A program made the translations under genes and the position numbers. Source: a virus. From it: a stretch of 41,570 bases of DNA. Positions 24,420 to 32,817 of the stretch are shown here, piece after piece (within the stretch, counting starts at the first letter, position 1; every line of letters begins with the position of its first letter). The notes beneath the pieces are model-generated. The model made no database searches. It was given only the letters and a program-made list of their open reading frames with translations, and was not told the DNA's origin. The stretch lies in the IMG/VR virus record IMGVR_UViG_3300048919_000255, positions 1 through 41,570 of that record, one strand, 5' to 3'.

Positions 24420-24766
24420 GCCAGTACAATCTTACTCTAACGGGTACACGACCAATTGACTTTGCCCCGGATTCACGCGAAATTGAATTGCGACAGAACC
24501 TGTTTACTCTGCTTACGTCTTGGCGTGGATCGGTTGTTTTAAATCGGCAATTTGGATTTGATCCAGCAGCATTGGACGAGCCGACAGAAGTATCCAAAGC
24601 ACTTATCACATCGCAAATCTATGAGCTGGTGGGGGAATATGAACCAAGGATTTTAATTCAGGAGATACAGTTTGTTAATCCGCAGGACGATCCTGACAAC
24701 GGGCGGTTAATTCCGGTCATTTACTTCGAGGAACAGGAGGTGAACGCAGATGACTACACTGGCTGA
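24416..24766 (+). CDS. Baseplate wedge protein (P2 gpW / T4 gp25-like)
   Basis: 116 aa. REIELRQNLFTLLTSWRGSV with LNRQFGFDPAALDEP, then LITSQIYELVGEYEPRILIQ, is the gp25-like fold seen in gpW/XkdS proteins ('q-i---L-t--Gerv-~p-fG~'). Forms the inner baseplate wedge with J. Overlaps the J start. Confidence 0.85.
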   Translation: MSQYNLTLTGTRPIDFAPDSREIELRQNLFTLLTSWRGSVVLNRQFGFDPAALDEPTEVSKALITSQIYELVGEYEPRILIQEIQFVNPQDDPDNGRLIPVIYFEEQEVNADDYTG

Positions 24767-25880
24767 GTTGCCGGACATTGATTTTGTCCAAGCGGATGTT
24801 AAGGCAATGCAGGATTCGCTTATTACGCTGTACGAATCAATTGCAAAACGACAGCTTGCTCCAGCCGATCCGCTTCGCACTTTCATAAATGCGATATCGT
24901 ACAAGATGTTAATGCAAGAAGTTAAGCTAAATCAGGTAGCCAAAGGGCAACTACTCCGTTATGCACGCGGCGCTGTACTGGATCATTTGGGAGCCTTCGT
25001 GGAAACACCGCGTTTGGGTGCCGATTATGCCATTACCCTAATCCAGTTCACGTTGTCCACTCCACTGACAAATGTCCAAATTATCCCCGCAGGGACCCGT
25101 ATAGGTCCGACTGAGGGGGACGGGACCATATATTTTTCTACCAAGGAGGCCGTTTCGGTGCCGATCGGTGATGTTGTGGTCACGGCTGCAGCCGAATGTA
25201 ATGTGTCTGGCACAGAAGGTAATGGATACATTGCAGGCCAGCTCACGACACTGATTGACCCACTCCCTTATGTAGCATTTGTAACCAATCTGACCGAAAC
25301 ATCGGGCGGAGCTGCCGTGGAGGACAATGACCCATACCGCGAGCGGATTCACATTGCCCCGGAATCGTTTAGTGTAGCGGGTCCAGATGGTGCGTATGAA
25401 TATTGGGCCAAAACTGCCAGTGCATCAATAGCAGACGTACATGTGGATTCTCCGAGTCCTATGCAGGTGGTGGTTACCGTGTTGCTTGCTGGTGGGGTCA
25501 TCCCCACACAAACCGTTCTTGACGAAGTGTTCGCGGTGTTGGACGACAGAAAGCGGCGACCTCTAACGGACAAGGTTACTGTTCAAGCTCCTACAGAGGT
25601 CGGTTACGATGTTGATTTGACCTACTATATCCGTAAATCAAGGGCGACAGACGTAACGAGTATTCAAAAAGGCGTAGAGGCTGCTTTATCCGAGTACAAG
25701 CTATGGCAAAAGTCAAAATTGGGCCGAGACATAAACCCATCTCAGCTAACACATATGCTCGTGGCTGCCGGAGCTTCAAGGCTTGACATTCGGGCACCTG
25801 CTTTCTTGGGGTTGGGTTCAAATCAAGTAGCCAAGGAAGGCACGGTTACAATGACTTTCGGAGGGTTGGTCGATGATTAA
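24750..25880 (+). CDS. Baseplate J-like protein
   Basis: 376 aa. LRTFINAISYKMLMQEVKLN and LLRYARGAVLDHLGAFVETP are the standard J-family N-terminal segments; then PAGTRIGPTEGDGTIYFSTK, NGYIAGQLTTLIDPLPYVAF and GGAAVEDNDPYRERI. It forms the wedge heterodimer arm of the baseplate. Confidence 0.93.
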   Translation: MTTLAELPDIDFVQADVKAMQDSLITLYESIAKRQLAPADPLRTFINAISYKMLMQEVKLNQVAKGQLLRYARGAVLDHLGAFVETPRLGADYAITLIQFTLSTPLTNVQIIPAGTRIGPTEGDGTIYFSTKEAVSVPIGDVVVTAAAECNVSGTEGNGYIAGQLTTLIDPLPYVAFVTNLTETSGGAAVEDNDPYRERIHIAPESFSVAGPDGAYEYWAKTASASIADVHVDSPSPMQVVVTVLLAGGVIPTQTVLDEVFAVLDDRKRRPLTDKVTVQAPTEVGYDVDLTYYIRKSRATDVTSIQKGVEAALSEYKLWQKSKLGRDINPSQLTHMLVAAGASRLDIRAPAFLGLGSNQVAKEGTVTMTFGGLVDD

Positions 25881-26433
25881 ACTGTCTGAATTAAGCCTGT
25901 TGGACGTGCTACCTGATAACTTACGAACCGATAAGCAGGTGTGTGATGCAGCGATGGCGCTTGATGTAAAGATGGACGAGCTGACGGCGAAGATCCAGAA
26001 AGTCAATCTGTTTGGACGAACGGATTGGACGGACGAAGAAACGGACGAATTGGCTTGGCAGTTCCATGTAGACTACTACGACCCTACATTGCCGCTTGAG
26101 CAGCGTAGGGAGCTTGTTCGACAGTCTATCCCCCTCCATCGACGCAAAGGCACACCGAGCGCTGTGGAGGATCTAGTGACCACTATATTCGGCTATGGCA
26201 AGGTGGAGGAATGGTGGGAGTACGGCGATGATCCTGGCTATTTTCAGGTTGTTGTCTCCAACCCAAAGGCCACGGAAGAACAGGCGCAGCAGTTTATCGA
26301 GGTTGTCGAGTCTGTGAAGCGGAAAAGCGCCCACCTGCGCCGCGTTGTTGTCTTGGATTCGGCAAAGGGCACACATTACTATGGTGTAGGTACACAGCAA
26401 GTGGACCTCATCAATTTAAGGCAGGTGAATTAA
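25873..26433 (+). CDS. Tail protein I (P2 gpI family)
   Basis: 186 aa, overlapping J by eight bases. LSLLDVLPDNLRTDKQVCDA, WTDEETDELAWQFHVDYYDP and RKGTPSAVEDLVTTIFGYGK with EEWWEYGDDPGYFQV are textbook gpI. It links baseplate wedges to tail fibres. Confidence 0.92.
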   Translation: MIKLSELSLLDVLPDNLRTDKQVCDAAMALDVKMDELTAKIQKVNLFGRTDWTDEETDELAWQFHVDYYDPTLPLEQRRELVRQSIPLHRRKGTPSAVEDLVTTIFGYGKVEEWWEYGDDPGYFQVVVSNPKATEEQAQQFIEVVESVKRKSAHLRRVVVLDSAKGTHYYGVGTQQVDLINLRQVN

Positions 26434-26434
26434 A

Positions 26435-28111
26435 TTGGCGTTTGATGGTATCCAAATTACTAATCGTGGTCGAAATCTGCTGGCAAAAGCAGAAGCTGGA
26501 CAGACCAAAATAACATATACAAAATTTTCAGCAGGGGACGGGAAGTTAGCTGGGCAAATGCCGATTGCATTAAAGGCTCTTATCAATGAGAAAATATCCT
26601 TCCCAGTCAGTCGGTTGAAGATACAGAACGAAAATGTGGTTGTCCCAGGTTTCGAGTTTAGCAATCAGGGCGTTGCCTCTGGCTTCTTTTTCCGCGAAGT
26701 CGGTCTATGGGCGACTGACCCAGACTTAGGAGAGATCCTTTACGCTTATGCCAACGCGGGTGAGGGAGCTGAGTATATTGATGCTCAGAACACATCTGCT
26801 GTATTAAAGAAGCTATTTAATTTTGAACTGACTGTAAGCAATACAGCCCAAGTAACAGTAGTTGTGGACGACACAATTATTTATGCCACTCCGCAAGATG
26901 TGGCGGACGTCTTGAAGAAATCAAAGGAGTACACGGACAACGCAATTTCAAACGTAAAAGTACCTGACGCCAGTACGACCGTGAAAGGTATTGTGCAGTT
27001 AACCAACTCCACAAACAGCACATCCGAAGTATTGGCACCGACCGCCAAGGCGTTGAAAACTACTTATGAATTGGCTAACAGTGCTTATAGACATAGAGGA
27101 AACGCGCCAAACGACTGGAACACCGCAATATTATCTGGTAACTATGCCGTGGCGGTTGCTAATTGGACGGGATATTCTAATTACCCCGCTGGATCGTACA
27201 CTTACGGAAAGCTTGTTGTTCACGGGGACTATGGTTTGCGTGTTCAAATTTACTATACACACGACAACCCCGGACGTGTATACACTCGCGTATCATTTAA
27301 CGATACGGATTGGAGGGCGTGGACGGAGGAAATCACGAGCAACACGGCTTCAAACTGGCAAAAATACAAACTGACTACCGATGTCGGTTCAAACAATCTT
27401 ATTATCGGAGCGGACCTAAATAACATCACCAGAAACGGTTTTTACGCAGGAGAAAATCTCAGTAATTGCCCATTGGGTACGTCTGCGGGTATTTGGGCAT
27501 ATGTCGAGGTTATGACTTTGGATGCTAATAGCGGCTATGTAATTCAGAAACTCTATAACTTGCATGGTGAAGCTACTATGTATATGCGTACATGCAGGTC
27601 TGGTACTTGGGGGCCTTGGTCACAAGACCTTTTTACATCTGTCGTTAATGGTAAAGGCGCTGTTGCTGGCGCAATTAACGGCAAAGGCGGTAGTGCGAAT
27701 GCAAGCAACTCATTCGCTGAATTGGCGGCGGCAATAACGAGTCTTCCAGTCAAGCGATGGGCAACAGGCACATTGAACGGGCAAAGCGCACAGGCCACAA
27801 GCACAGTTAATGGGGTCGATATGAGAATAACTGTGACTGGGTTACCATTCACCGTTACTCGCTTATTTGTACGGGTCATATTAGCGGAAACCGATGGTAC
27901 GCGACACATCGACGCTGTTCTAATGACCTCATCAACCTTTAACGACAATAAAGGCGCTAAAGGATGGAGAAATAATTATGTGAACATTGGATACATCGAG
28001 CCACCTATACAGGGTTTCAATGTGTTGCTGTCCAGTAGCAGAATAGACGCGTACGCTGGCGGTTCTCCAATCGCCAAAATATCCGCCTATGAATGGTGGG
28101 CGTACGAATAA
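26435..28111 (+). CDS. Tail fibre protein (gpH-type N-terminus)
   Basis: 558 aa from TTG 26435 (GCAGGTGAA upstream). Residues 1-150 are the phage tail-collar/fibre attachment domain (ITNRGRNLLAKAEAGQTKIT, GFFFREVGLWATDPDLGEIL). TTVKGIVQLTNSTNSTSEVL then APTAKALK is the typical short repeat of P2-like fibres. The C-terminal ~330 residues are beta-rich with 'pyocin knob'-like segments (YTRVSFNDTDWRAWTEE; RTCRSGTWGPWSQDLF) and a putative receptor-binding tip. The host receptor cannot be inferred. Confidence 0.85.
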   Translation: MAFDGIQITNRGRNLLAKAEAGQTKITYTKFSAGDGKLAGQMPIALKALINEKISFPVSRLKIQNENVVVPGFEFSNQGVASGFFFREVGLWATDPDLGEILYAYANAGEGAEYIDAQNTSAVLKKLFNFELTVSNTAQVTVVVDDTIIYATPQDVADVLKKSKEYTDNAISNVKVPDASTTVKGIVQLTNSTNSTSEVLAPTAKALKTTYELANSAYRHRGNAPNDWNTAILSGNYAVAVANWTGYSNYPAGSYTYGKLVVHGDYGLRVQIYYTHDNPGRVYTRVSFNDTDWRAWTEEITSNTASNWQKYKLTTDVGSNNLIIGADLNNITRNGFYAGENLSNCPLGTSAGIWAYVEVMTLDANSGYVIQKLYNLHGEATMYMRTCRSGTWGPWSQDLFTSVVNGKGAVAGAINGKGGSANASNSFAELAAAITSLPVKRWATGTLNGQSAQATSTVNGVDMRITVTGLPFTVTRLFVRVILAETDGTRHIDAVLMTSSTFNDNKGAKGWRNNYVNIGYIEPPIQGFNVLLSSSRIDAYAGGSPIAKISAYEWWAYE

Positions 28112-28126
28112 GAGAGGGTGTTTAAA

Positions 28127-28510
28127 TTGAAAATAGGTCCAAAAGTGTATTGGAGAAAAACAACTGGCGAGATTATTTATATTACTTCACAAATAGAATC
28201 CCCTTGGGCAGTTGAGACAACCAAAGAGGAAGACGTGAATTTTTATCCGCAACTAAAGGGTTATGACCAGGATCAGTTGGAAGTGTTGAAGCTGGAGTTT
28301 GATAAATATACCCAAGACTTTCAGCGAGCTACAGGCTATTGGATCAATCCTGAAACTGGATTGATAGAGTTTGCATATCCGTCTGGTGGAGGCGGAACAG
28401 ATCCTGTCTATCAAACCCCTCTGACTGATCAAGTAAGCGAACTCAAGACGCGCCAGGACAGCACAGAGGCCGCTATGCTTGCTCTTATGGATGTTACAAC
28501 TAAATCATAA
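28127..28510 (+). CDS. Fibre-associated small protein (XkdW-like position)
   Basis: 127 aa from TTG 28127 with GAGAGGGTG upstream (GTG 28118 is inside that site). Begins KIGPKVYWRKTTGEIIYITS, has EFAYPSGGGGTDPVYQTPL, and ends in a coiled-coil-like helix LTDQVSELKTRQDSTEAAML. In PBSX-like phages the gene between the fibre and XkdX is xkdW, which ends in a similar helix. Homology is not certain. Confidence 0.55.
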   Translation: MKIGPKVYWRKTTGEIIYITSQIESPWAVETTKEEDVNFYPQLKGYDQDQLEVLKLEFDKYTQDFQRATGYWINPETGLIEFAYPSGGGGTDPVYQTPLTDQVSELKTRQDSTEAAMLALMDVTTKS

Positions 28511-28535
28511 GATTAACGGAGGGAGGTGAAGCCTT

Positions 28536-28664
28536 GTGTATGGTTTCCTGCTGAACATGTGGACTATGAAAAAGGTCGATGAACAACGCCTAATTTCATA
28601 CACTCCAAAATTTATTAGTGAGGAAGAACAAAAGGCGATATTAGCAACACCGCAAAATGTCTAA
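28536..28664 (+). CDS. XkdX-family small protein, 42 aa
   Basis: GTG 28536 has GGGAGGTG at 8-base spacing. YGFLLNMWTMKKVDEQRLIS, then YTPKFISEEEQKAIL, fits the XkdX pattern (short N-terminal aromatic helix, 'k-v-e-q-l-------fIt-eE---Il'). Together with the preceding gene it follows the fibre as in PBSX. Function unknown, probably fibre/baseplate-related. Confidence 0.7.
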   Translation: MYGFLLNMWTMKKVDEQRLISYTPKFISEEEQKAILATPQNV

Positions 28665-28745
28665 CCAGCGTATCCAATGGGATGCGCTATTTTTATGCCC
28701 TCGGAGTGGTCGGGGGCTTATTTATTTGAGAGGGCGGGGGAAGTC

Positions 28746-29210
28746 ATGGACGACAGATTAACACACATTTTTAAGGGAGCGGCGGCGGGGTTTGGAGCGA
28801 TAGCCGGCTACCTGCTTGGAGAGTGGAGTGTCATGATACATTTGCTTTTTATTTTAGTGATTGCGGACTGGTTGACCGGATGGATAGCCGCATGGATTCG
28901 CGGGGAGTTACGCAGCAGGATCGGTTATCACGGCATAGCACGCAAGGTAGTTATTTTCTTGATTGTGGTGGTGGCCCATTTTATTGATGTAGCGTTGGGC
29001 AACCTAAACTATTTTCAAAACGCAGTTATCTTCTTTTACCTAGCCAACGAACTACTATCCATTATTGAAAATGTAGGTCGCATGGGTGTACCGATGCCGG
29101 ATGTACTCAGGAATGCGGTCAAGATTTTTGAGTCTCGGTCACAGGCTCCTAAAAATCCAAATATGCCAGAACCAGAAAATAAAGAGCAGGGGCAAAAACC
29201 TGCTGTATAG
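28746..29210 (+). CDS. Holin, phi29/toxin-secretion family
   Basis: 154 aa from ATG 28746 (GGGGGAAG upstream). Hydrophobic segments near residues 10-28, 30-50, 65-83 and 90-108, with LFILVIADWLTGWIAAWIRG and RIGYHGIARKVVIFLIVVVA matching phi29-type holin family proteins ('D--tG---a---g---Sr-g--Gi-rK'). The C-terminus is polar and Pro/Lys-rich. It permeabilises the membrane for endolysin release. Confidence 0.88.
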   Translation: MDDRLTHIFKGAAAGFGAIAGYLLGEWSVMIHLLFILVIADWLTGWIAAWIRGELRSRIGYHGIARKVVIFLIVVVAHFIDVALGNLNYFQNAVIFFYLANELLSIIENVGRMGVPMPDVLRNAVKIFESRSQAPKNPNMPEPENKEQGQKPAV

Positions 29211-29221
29211 GGGGAATTATT

Positions 29222-30220
29222 TTGCAAGCACGAAAAAAAGGAAATGCACAAGGGATTGACGGGTCCCATCATCAAGGCAATATTGATTTTAAAAAGGTTG
29301 CTGCAGATGGGATCAGCTTTGTATTTATCAAGGCTACACAGGGACAGTCGTTTCGGTCCAAGACGTTTCTAACATTTGTAAAGGCTGCGAAGGCCGCTGG
29401 CTTGATGATCGGAGCGTATCACTACATTGACGATTCTGCCACGACACCGGATGAAGCCCGTAAGGAAGCGGTGAACTTTGTCAGTGCGATTAAGGACGCA
29501 GGAGGCGCGTCCACATTTGACCTGCCGCCTGTTATGGATTATGAGTCCAATAAGTCCAACCTTAGCAAAGCGGCTGTTACAGCGGTCGCTAAAGCGTTTC
29601 TGGAGGAAGTGGAGCGGCTCACTGGAGTACGCCCAATTGTCTATACGTACCCATCGTTTATCGGCAATTTTTCCGGTCTGTCCGGTTATCCGCTATGGAT
29701 TGCGCGGTACCATGCCACAAAGGCTCCAGTGGATGCGTCCGGTTGGTCACGTTGGGATTTTTGGCAATACTCTGACGGTCAGTATGGTGGAACTCTGCCG
29801 AACGGAACGCGCAAGGTGTCTGGCATCGCCGGGCCAGTAGACCTTAACGAATACAACGGCACAGTGGACGAGCTGCGAGCACGCTTCACTAATCGTCCTG
29901 CTGCGCCAGATAAAGCGGGAACAGTTGGGTCAGGCACGTTTGTTGCTAACGGCAAGGAAGTCGGTAAGGTGCTGCTGTTTGGTGGCAAGAGCTATGTGCC
30001 TTTGAAGGTTTTGGCGAATGCCCTGGGCCTATCGTATCACTGGGATAATGCCCATAAGGAAGCCTATCTAAACGGGGCCAAGCTGCAAATGGTCCAACTT
30101 GTAGTTGGTACGGCTTATGTACAACTCAAACCTATTGCAGAGGCTTACGGCGCTGTAGTGTTCTGGGATCCTAGATCAAAAATCGCAACACTAACAAAAG
30201 GGGATAAAAAACATGATTGA
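29222..30220 (+). CDS. GH25 endolysin with copper-amine-oxidase-like stalk domain
   Basis: 332 aa from TTG 29222, GGGGGAATT upstream. Residues 8-200 form a GH25 muramidase with catalytic residues visible: D13 (QGIDGSHHQG), D106 and E108 (PPVMDYESNK), and the closing WDFWQYSDGQYGG. Residues ~235-325 match the 'copper amine oxidase N-terminal' stalk domain: GTFVANGKEVGKVLLFGGKS, then YVPLKVLANALGL and YVQLKPIAEAYGAVVFWDP. This domain is widespread in Paenibacillus cell-envelope proteins and probably anchors the enzyme to the wall. Confidence 0.92.
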   Translation: MQARKKGNAQGIDGSHHQGNIDFKKVAADGISFVFIKATQGQSFRSKTFLTFVKAAKAAGLMIGAYHYIDDSATTPDEARKEAVNFVSAIKDAGGASTFDLPPVMDYESNKSNLSKAAVTAVAKAFLEEVERLTGVRPIVYTYPSFIGNFSGLSGYPLWIARYHATKAPVDASGWSRWDFWQYSDGQYGGTLPNGTRKVSGIAGPVDLNEYNGTVDELRARFTNRPAAPDKAGTVGSGTFVANGKEVGKVLLFGGKSYVPLKVLANALGLSYHWDNAHKEAYLNGAKLQMVQLVVGTAYVQLKPIAEAYGAVVFWDPRSKIATLTKGDKKHD

Positions 30221-30548
30221 ACAATATATAACAACAATTGCACTGTCCATTATCAGCTTGGTTACGATCGGTGCTCTGACTCTTGGTATGGCAGTATACC
30301 GCAAGCTTAAGCCAGTATACGAGGCCCGTTTTTCCGTGGAGCAGCGTAACCGGATCGGACAGCTGGCCCAAGATGCTTATGCATGGGTAGAACGGAACTA
30401 TGCAGGAGTTGGCACGGAAAAGTTTCACGAGGCTGTTAAATATTTGACGGTTAAGACAGGCCAGTTAGGTATTGTTATAAAGTCGGAGGAAGTAGAGGCA
30501 GCAGTGCAAAAAGCTTGGGAAGAGTTTAATACCTTAAAAGATAAGTAA
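30213..30548 (+). CDS. LLH-family phage holin
   Basis: 111 aa, overlapping the endolysin stop by eight bases. One N-terminal membrane helix (ITTIALSIISLVTIGALTLG) is followed by an amphipathic helical region: RIGQLAQDAYAWVERNYAGV, then KFHEAVKYLTVKTGQLGI and VEAAVQKAWEEFN. This matches the LLH holin family. A second holin-type protein, perhaps an antiholin partner of the phi29-type holin, is common next to endolysins. Confidence 0.82.
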   Translation: MIEQYITTIALSIISLVTIGALTLGMAVYRKLKPVYEARFSVEQRNRIGQLAQDAYAWVERNYAGVGTEKFHEAVKYLTVKTGQLGIVIKSEEVEAAVQKAWEEFNTLKDK

Positions 30549-30668
30549 TGATATGAATATTCTATTTTATTTATCTATAGTACGTATGCAAAAGATTTCT
30601 TTATAGAATTAAACATTTATTGAATTATAGTATATTTGTTCCATAAAAAACTAGTAGGAGGTAGTCTA

Positions 30669-31127
30669 ATGAATTCATTTGCAAAACTATCACTGGCATC
30701 ACTATTAGTCTTAGGTTTAGGAGTAGCCTCTTTCCCTTTAAGCACATCTGCTGATTCTGCAAAAGAAGACGTCCAAAAAAAAGTAGAAATAAGCACAATG
30801 CCTGACATTATGGGATTTAATGTTTCAATCGGTTCTTATATAGTAACTGATTCATCTATCAGCACAACCGGAGGGGATATAAGTCTCACGGTGTATCAGT
30901 ACTTAACTGGCACAAATACACCTGCCAATACTAATTATCAATTAGTACACGTTGGAGGAACAACTACCTTTCCTCAAATAATTACAATCACAGGTGAATT
31001 CAATAACGTTACCGGACCTACAACAAGGGTCTTTAAAAATGTTCCAGCAGGCACATGGAAATTAAGAATTGGTAATACGGGGGATAATGGCTTATTAAAT
31101 GCTCGTGGATATCTGAGTACTTATTAG
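30669..31127 (+). CDS. Secreted protein, 152 aa (lysogenic conversion candidate)
   Basis: ATG 30669 with TAGGAGGTAG upstream. Clear Sec signal peptide: MNSFAKL then SLASLLVLGLGVASFPL, with cleavage probable near TSA-DS. The mature part is ~125 residues, low-charge and Thr/Gly/Asn-rich with predicted beta strands (ISLTVYQYLTGTNTPANTNY; TTRVFKNVPAGTWKLRI), i.e. a small beta-sandwich. Much more AT-rich than the lysis genes, with its own AT-rich upstream (30549-30660) and its own terminator, so it is a moron expressed apart from the late operon. Family not recognised. Confidence 0.7.
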   Translation: MNSFAKLSLASLLVLGLGVASFPLSTSADSAKEDVQKKVEISTMPDIMGFNVSIGSYIVTDSSISTTGGDISLTVYQYLTGTNTPANTNYQLVHVGGTTTFPQIITITGEFNNVTGPTTRVFKNVPAGTWKLRIGNTGDNGLLNARGYLSTY

Positions 31128-31144
31128 TTTAAAGCATCGGTGAT

Positions 31145-31175
31145 ACCCTACTGGCTAAGCTGGTGGGGTTCTTTT
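31145..31175 (+). terminator. Terminator of the secreted-protein gene
   Basis: ACCCTACTGGC pairs with GCTGGTGGGGT (10 of 11 positions, some G-T) over a TAA loop and runs into TTCTTTT, 18 bases after the stop. Confidence 0.7.
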
Positions 31176-31195
31176 ACGTTATGGGAGGTGTTATT

Positions 31196-31345
31196 TTGGC
31201 CTTTGATTTAATACCATTTATACTTAACATGATACTTATCCTCATTTCTTTTGCTGGTGGTGTTCTATTGTTAGGAACATTGTACAGGGGATATACACTG
31301 CTGGGCCTACTTATTGCCGAGAAAAAGAATAAGAACAATATCTAG
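31196..31345 (+). CDS. Small membrane peptide, 49 aa
   Basis: TTG 31196 follows GGGAGGTG at 5-base spacing; upstream ATGs overlap the preceding terminator. AFDLIPFILNMILILISFAG then GVLLLGTLYRGYTLLGLL gives one long or two short membrane helices, with the basic tail EKKNKNNI. Followed immediately by a terminator. Function unknown; could be a holin-like or regulatory peptide. Confidence 0.5.
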   Translation: MAFDLIPFILNMILILISFAGGVLLLGTLYRGYTLLGLLIAEKKNKNNI

Positions 31346-31353
31346 AAAACCAG

Positions 31354-31391
31354 AATCTCTGCTGACAGTAAGGTCAGCGGAGATTATTTTG
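31354..31391 (+). terminator. Strong terminator
   Basis: AATCTCTGCTGAC pairs with GTCAGCGGAGATT over a 6-nt loop (one mismatch-type G-T), then TATTTTGTTTT. Ends the small membrane peptide transcript. Confidence 0.8.
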
Positions 31392-31443
31392 TTTTGAAGG
31401 AATTACCACAGAATCCACCGAATAGCTATTTGAGGTGATCAGC

Positions 31444-31532
31444 ATGAACCATACATATAAAGTGTTAAAGTCGATATCGAACTGTTTGCAGCTGCATTAA
31501 GCCAGGTAAGAGTATATGTAGTTCAGGCATGA
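31444..31532 (+). pseudogene. Frameshifted small phage gene remnant
   Basis: ATG 31444 with TGAGGTGATC upstream reads MNHTYKVLKS and stops after 18 codons. A one-base shift within the AAAG at 31469-31472 gives instead ...VLK-VDIELFAAALSQVRVYV then VQA and a stop at 31532. The two halves look like one ~29-residue peptide broken by a single-base loss. The rest of 31533-31640 shows nothing I can name. Confidence 0.35.
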
Positions 31533-31648
31533 GTGGTGGAGTTATTTTCTCGAAAATTGCTCTAACCAGGACTAAGTGGAACGGCATAGAAAGAGTTGCA
31601 CCTTAAAATTAATAAGACCGAAGATATACTAAGCAATTTATCAATATA

Positions 31649-31678
31649 AAAATCCTTCCATTGCTTTGGAAGGATTTT
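31649..31678. terminator. Bidirectional terminator between convergent units
   Basis: AAAATCCTTCC / GGAAGGATTTT perfect 11-bp stem, 8-nt loop, with A/T-tracts on both strands. It lies at the 3' side of the leftward gene that follows and would terminate it. Confidence 0.8.
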
Positions 31679-31694
31679 AGGATCTTTCTTTATT

Positions 31695-32048
31695 TTACTC
31701 TGTCATATAATTAATTTTGAATTCACCTAACTTCGTCTCAATCGTTCGTGTAAGGATTTTTATCTTAGCCCAGACTTCACCTTCAGATCTTGTAAGACAT
31801 ATTTCTGTATTATCAAGATATACTTTACATCCTAATAATTCAAATAGTTCTGTACCATCTAATTCATTTGTACATTGATTTGGGACATTCAAACACTTTT
31901 CAAATTTTACCTCATCCGCATACAAAATAACAATACATACCCTTCCTTCTTGTTCATCAGGAGCTACTCTAACATCAAACTTTGACCAGTCCGGCCATCG
32001 TCCGTATTTCCTGTCTCGTTCTAAAATTTGGTCCAAATCGTCTGCCAT
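31695..32048 (-). CDS. Hypothetical acidic protein, 117 aa
   Basis: ATG with ACAGGAGGCAAC upstream on the minus strand. MADDLDQILERDRKYGRWPD at the N-terminus, VCIVILYADEVKFEKCLN and an LFELLGCKVYLDNTEICLTR segment in the middle; overall acidic, four Cys, no membrane segment. The size and isolated AT-rich setting resemble immunity-type or moron proteins, but I do not recognise the family. Confidence 0.65.
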   Translation of the reverse strand: MADDLDQILERDRKYGRWPDWSKFDVRVAPDEQEGRVCIVILYADEVKFEKCLNVPNQCTNELDGTELFELLGCKVYLDNTEICLTRSEGEVWAKIKILTRTIETKLGEFKINYMTE

Positions 32049-32619
32049 TTTGTTGCCTCCTGTTGGATGTCATTCATTAGGAATAACTAATTTTTTTCCT
32101 ATAATTAGACTCCCCAGGTGTTTATAAAAATATTCTAATTTGCGTTTTAATGATTTAGATGCATCACTGTTCCAATTGTCCGTTTTCATTCCCGAAAGCA
32201 CCAGCCAGCATCTACGCTGATAATTTTCTCGGGGAGAAATCTTTATAAATCAGTTTACACAAAAGGATTGACAGACCCCACATTTTAATGACTCGCTTCT
32301 CCATGGAATACTCGGACAAGATTAAACAAAGCTCCGGCAATGTAGAGCTAAAAGAATAAGGAGCGTCTTTATTAGCATCGGCTTCAGAAATGAAGTAGAG
32401 TGCGACTGTTCGAAAAATGATTCAACCATCTGATGAAGAGATATTGTTTTGGTGTTCATTACACATTCCTTTGGGACATATTTTGACCATATTTATATCA
32501 GACCACATCCGAATTAACCGGAATTCAAAAAATTACTTCCTTATATGTAACGCGAAAATTAGAGCTTGTCTGATGCGTTATTTAAGAACAAAATAAAAAG
32601 CCCTCAGCATGAGGACTTG
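32049..32619. other. 570-base region without a convincing gene
   Basis: AT-rich with stops in all frames. A 23-codon ORF at ~32289 (MTRFSMEYSDKIKQSS) lacks a good ribosome site and could be a remnant. A frame open from TTG 32566 runs into the toxin-like gene but crosses its promoter, so it is not called. No repeat or hairpin of note. Confidence 0.35.
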
Positions 32620-32628
32620 TGGTATAAT
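32620..32628 (+). promoter_or_regulatory. Extended -10 promoter of the toxin-like gene
   Basis: TGGTATAAT is a perfect extended -10 box (TGnTATAAT); there is no good -35, as is usual for this class. Transcription would start near 32635, giving a leader of about 55 nt. In that leader CCTT (32662-32665) can pair with AAGG of the ribosome site (32671-32674). Confidence 0.65.
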
Positions 32629-32688
32629 CTGGATTGGACAACGAGTGGGGTCACGGCGCAGCCTTCTGTAAAGGAGGTGATTGACGCC

Positions 32689-32817
32689 ATGACTGCACTT
32701 GGTGCGTTTTACATGATCCTGAAAGTAATTTCAACGATTCTAAGCATATGGTTTAGTTCACGGAAAGTTTACCGATGGATACGTAAAAGACGTAACAAGC
32801 GCAAAACCCACCGCTAA
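32689..32817 (+). CDS. Type-I-toxin-like small membrane peptide, 42 aa
   Basis: ATG 32689 is preceded by AAGGAGGTGAT at 8-base spacing, close to a perfect anti-16S match. MTALGAFYMILKVISTILSI then WFSSRKVYRW and a tail of Arg/Lys (IRKRRNKRKTHR): one hydrophobic helix plus a strongly basic C-terminus, as in B. subtilis prophage toxins such as YonT. It has its own promoter and a long-stem terminator whose 5' arm overlaps its last codons. An antisense antitoxin RNA would be expected from the opposite strand over the 3' end; I could not find a clear promoter for one. The longer in-frame reading (83 aa from 32566) is an alternative. Confidence 0.5.
   Translation: MTALGAFYMILKVISTILSIWFSSRKVYRWIRKRRNKRKTHR

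Noticed and set aside
32289-32360. MTRFSMEYSDKIKQSS as a transposase remnant
   Set aside because: Only 23 codons, no terminal repeats and no further homology by eye.
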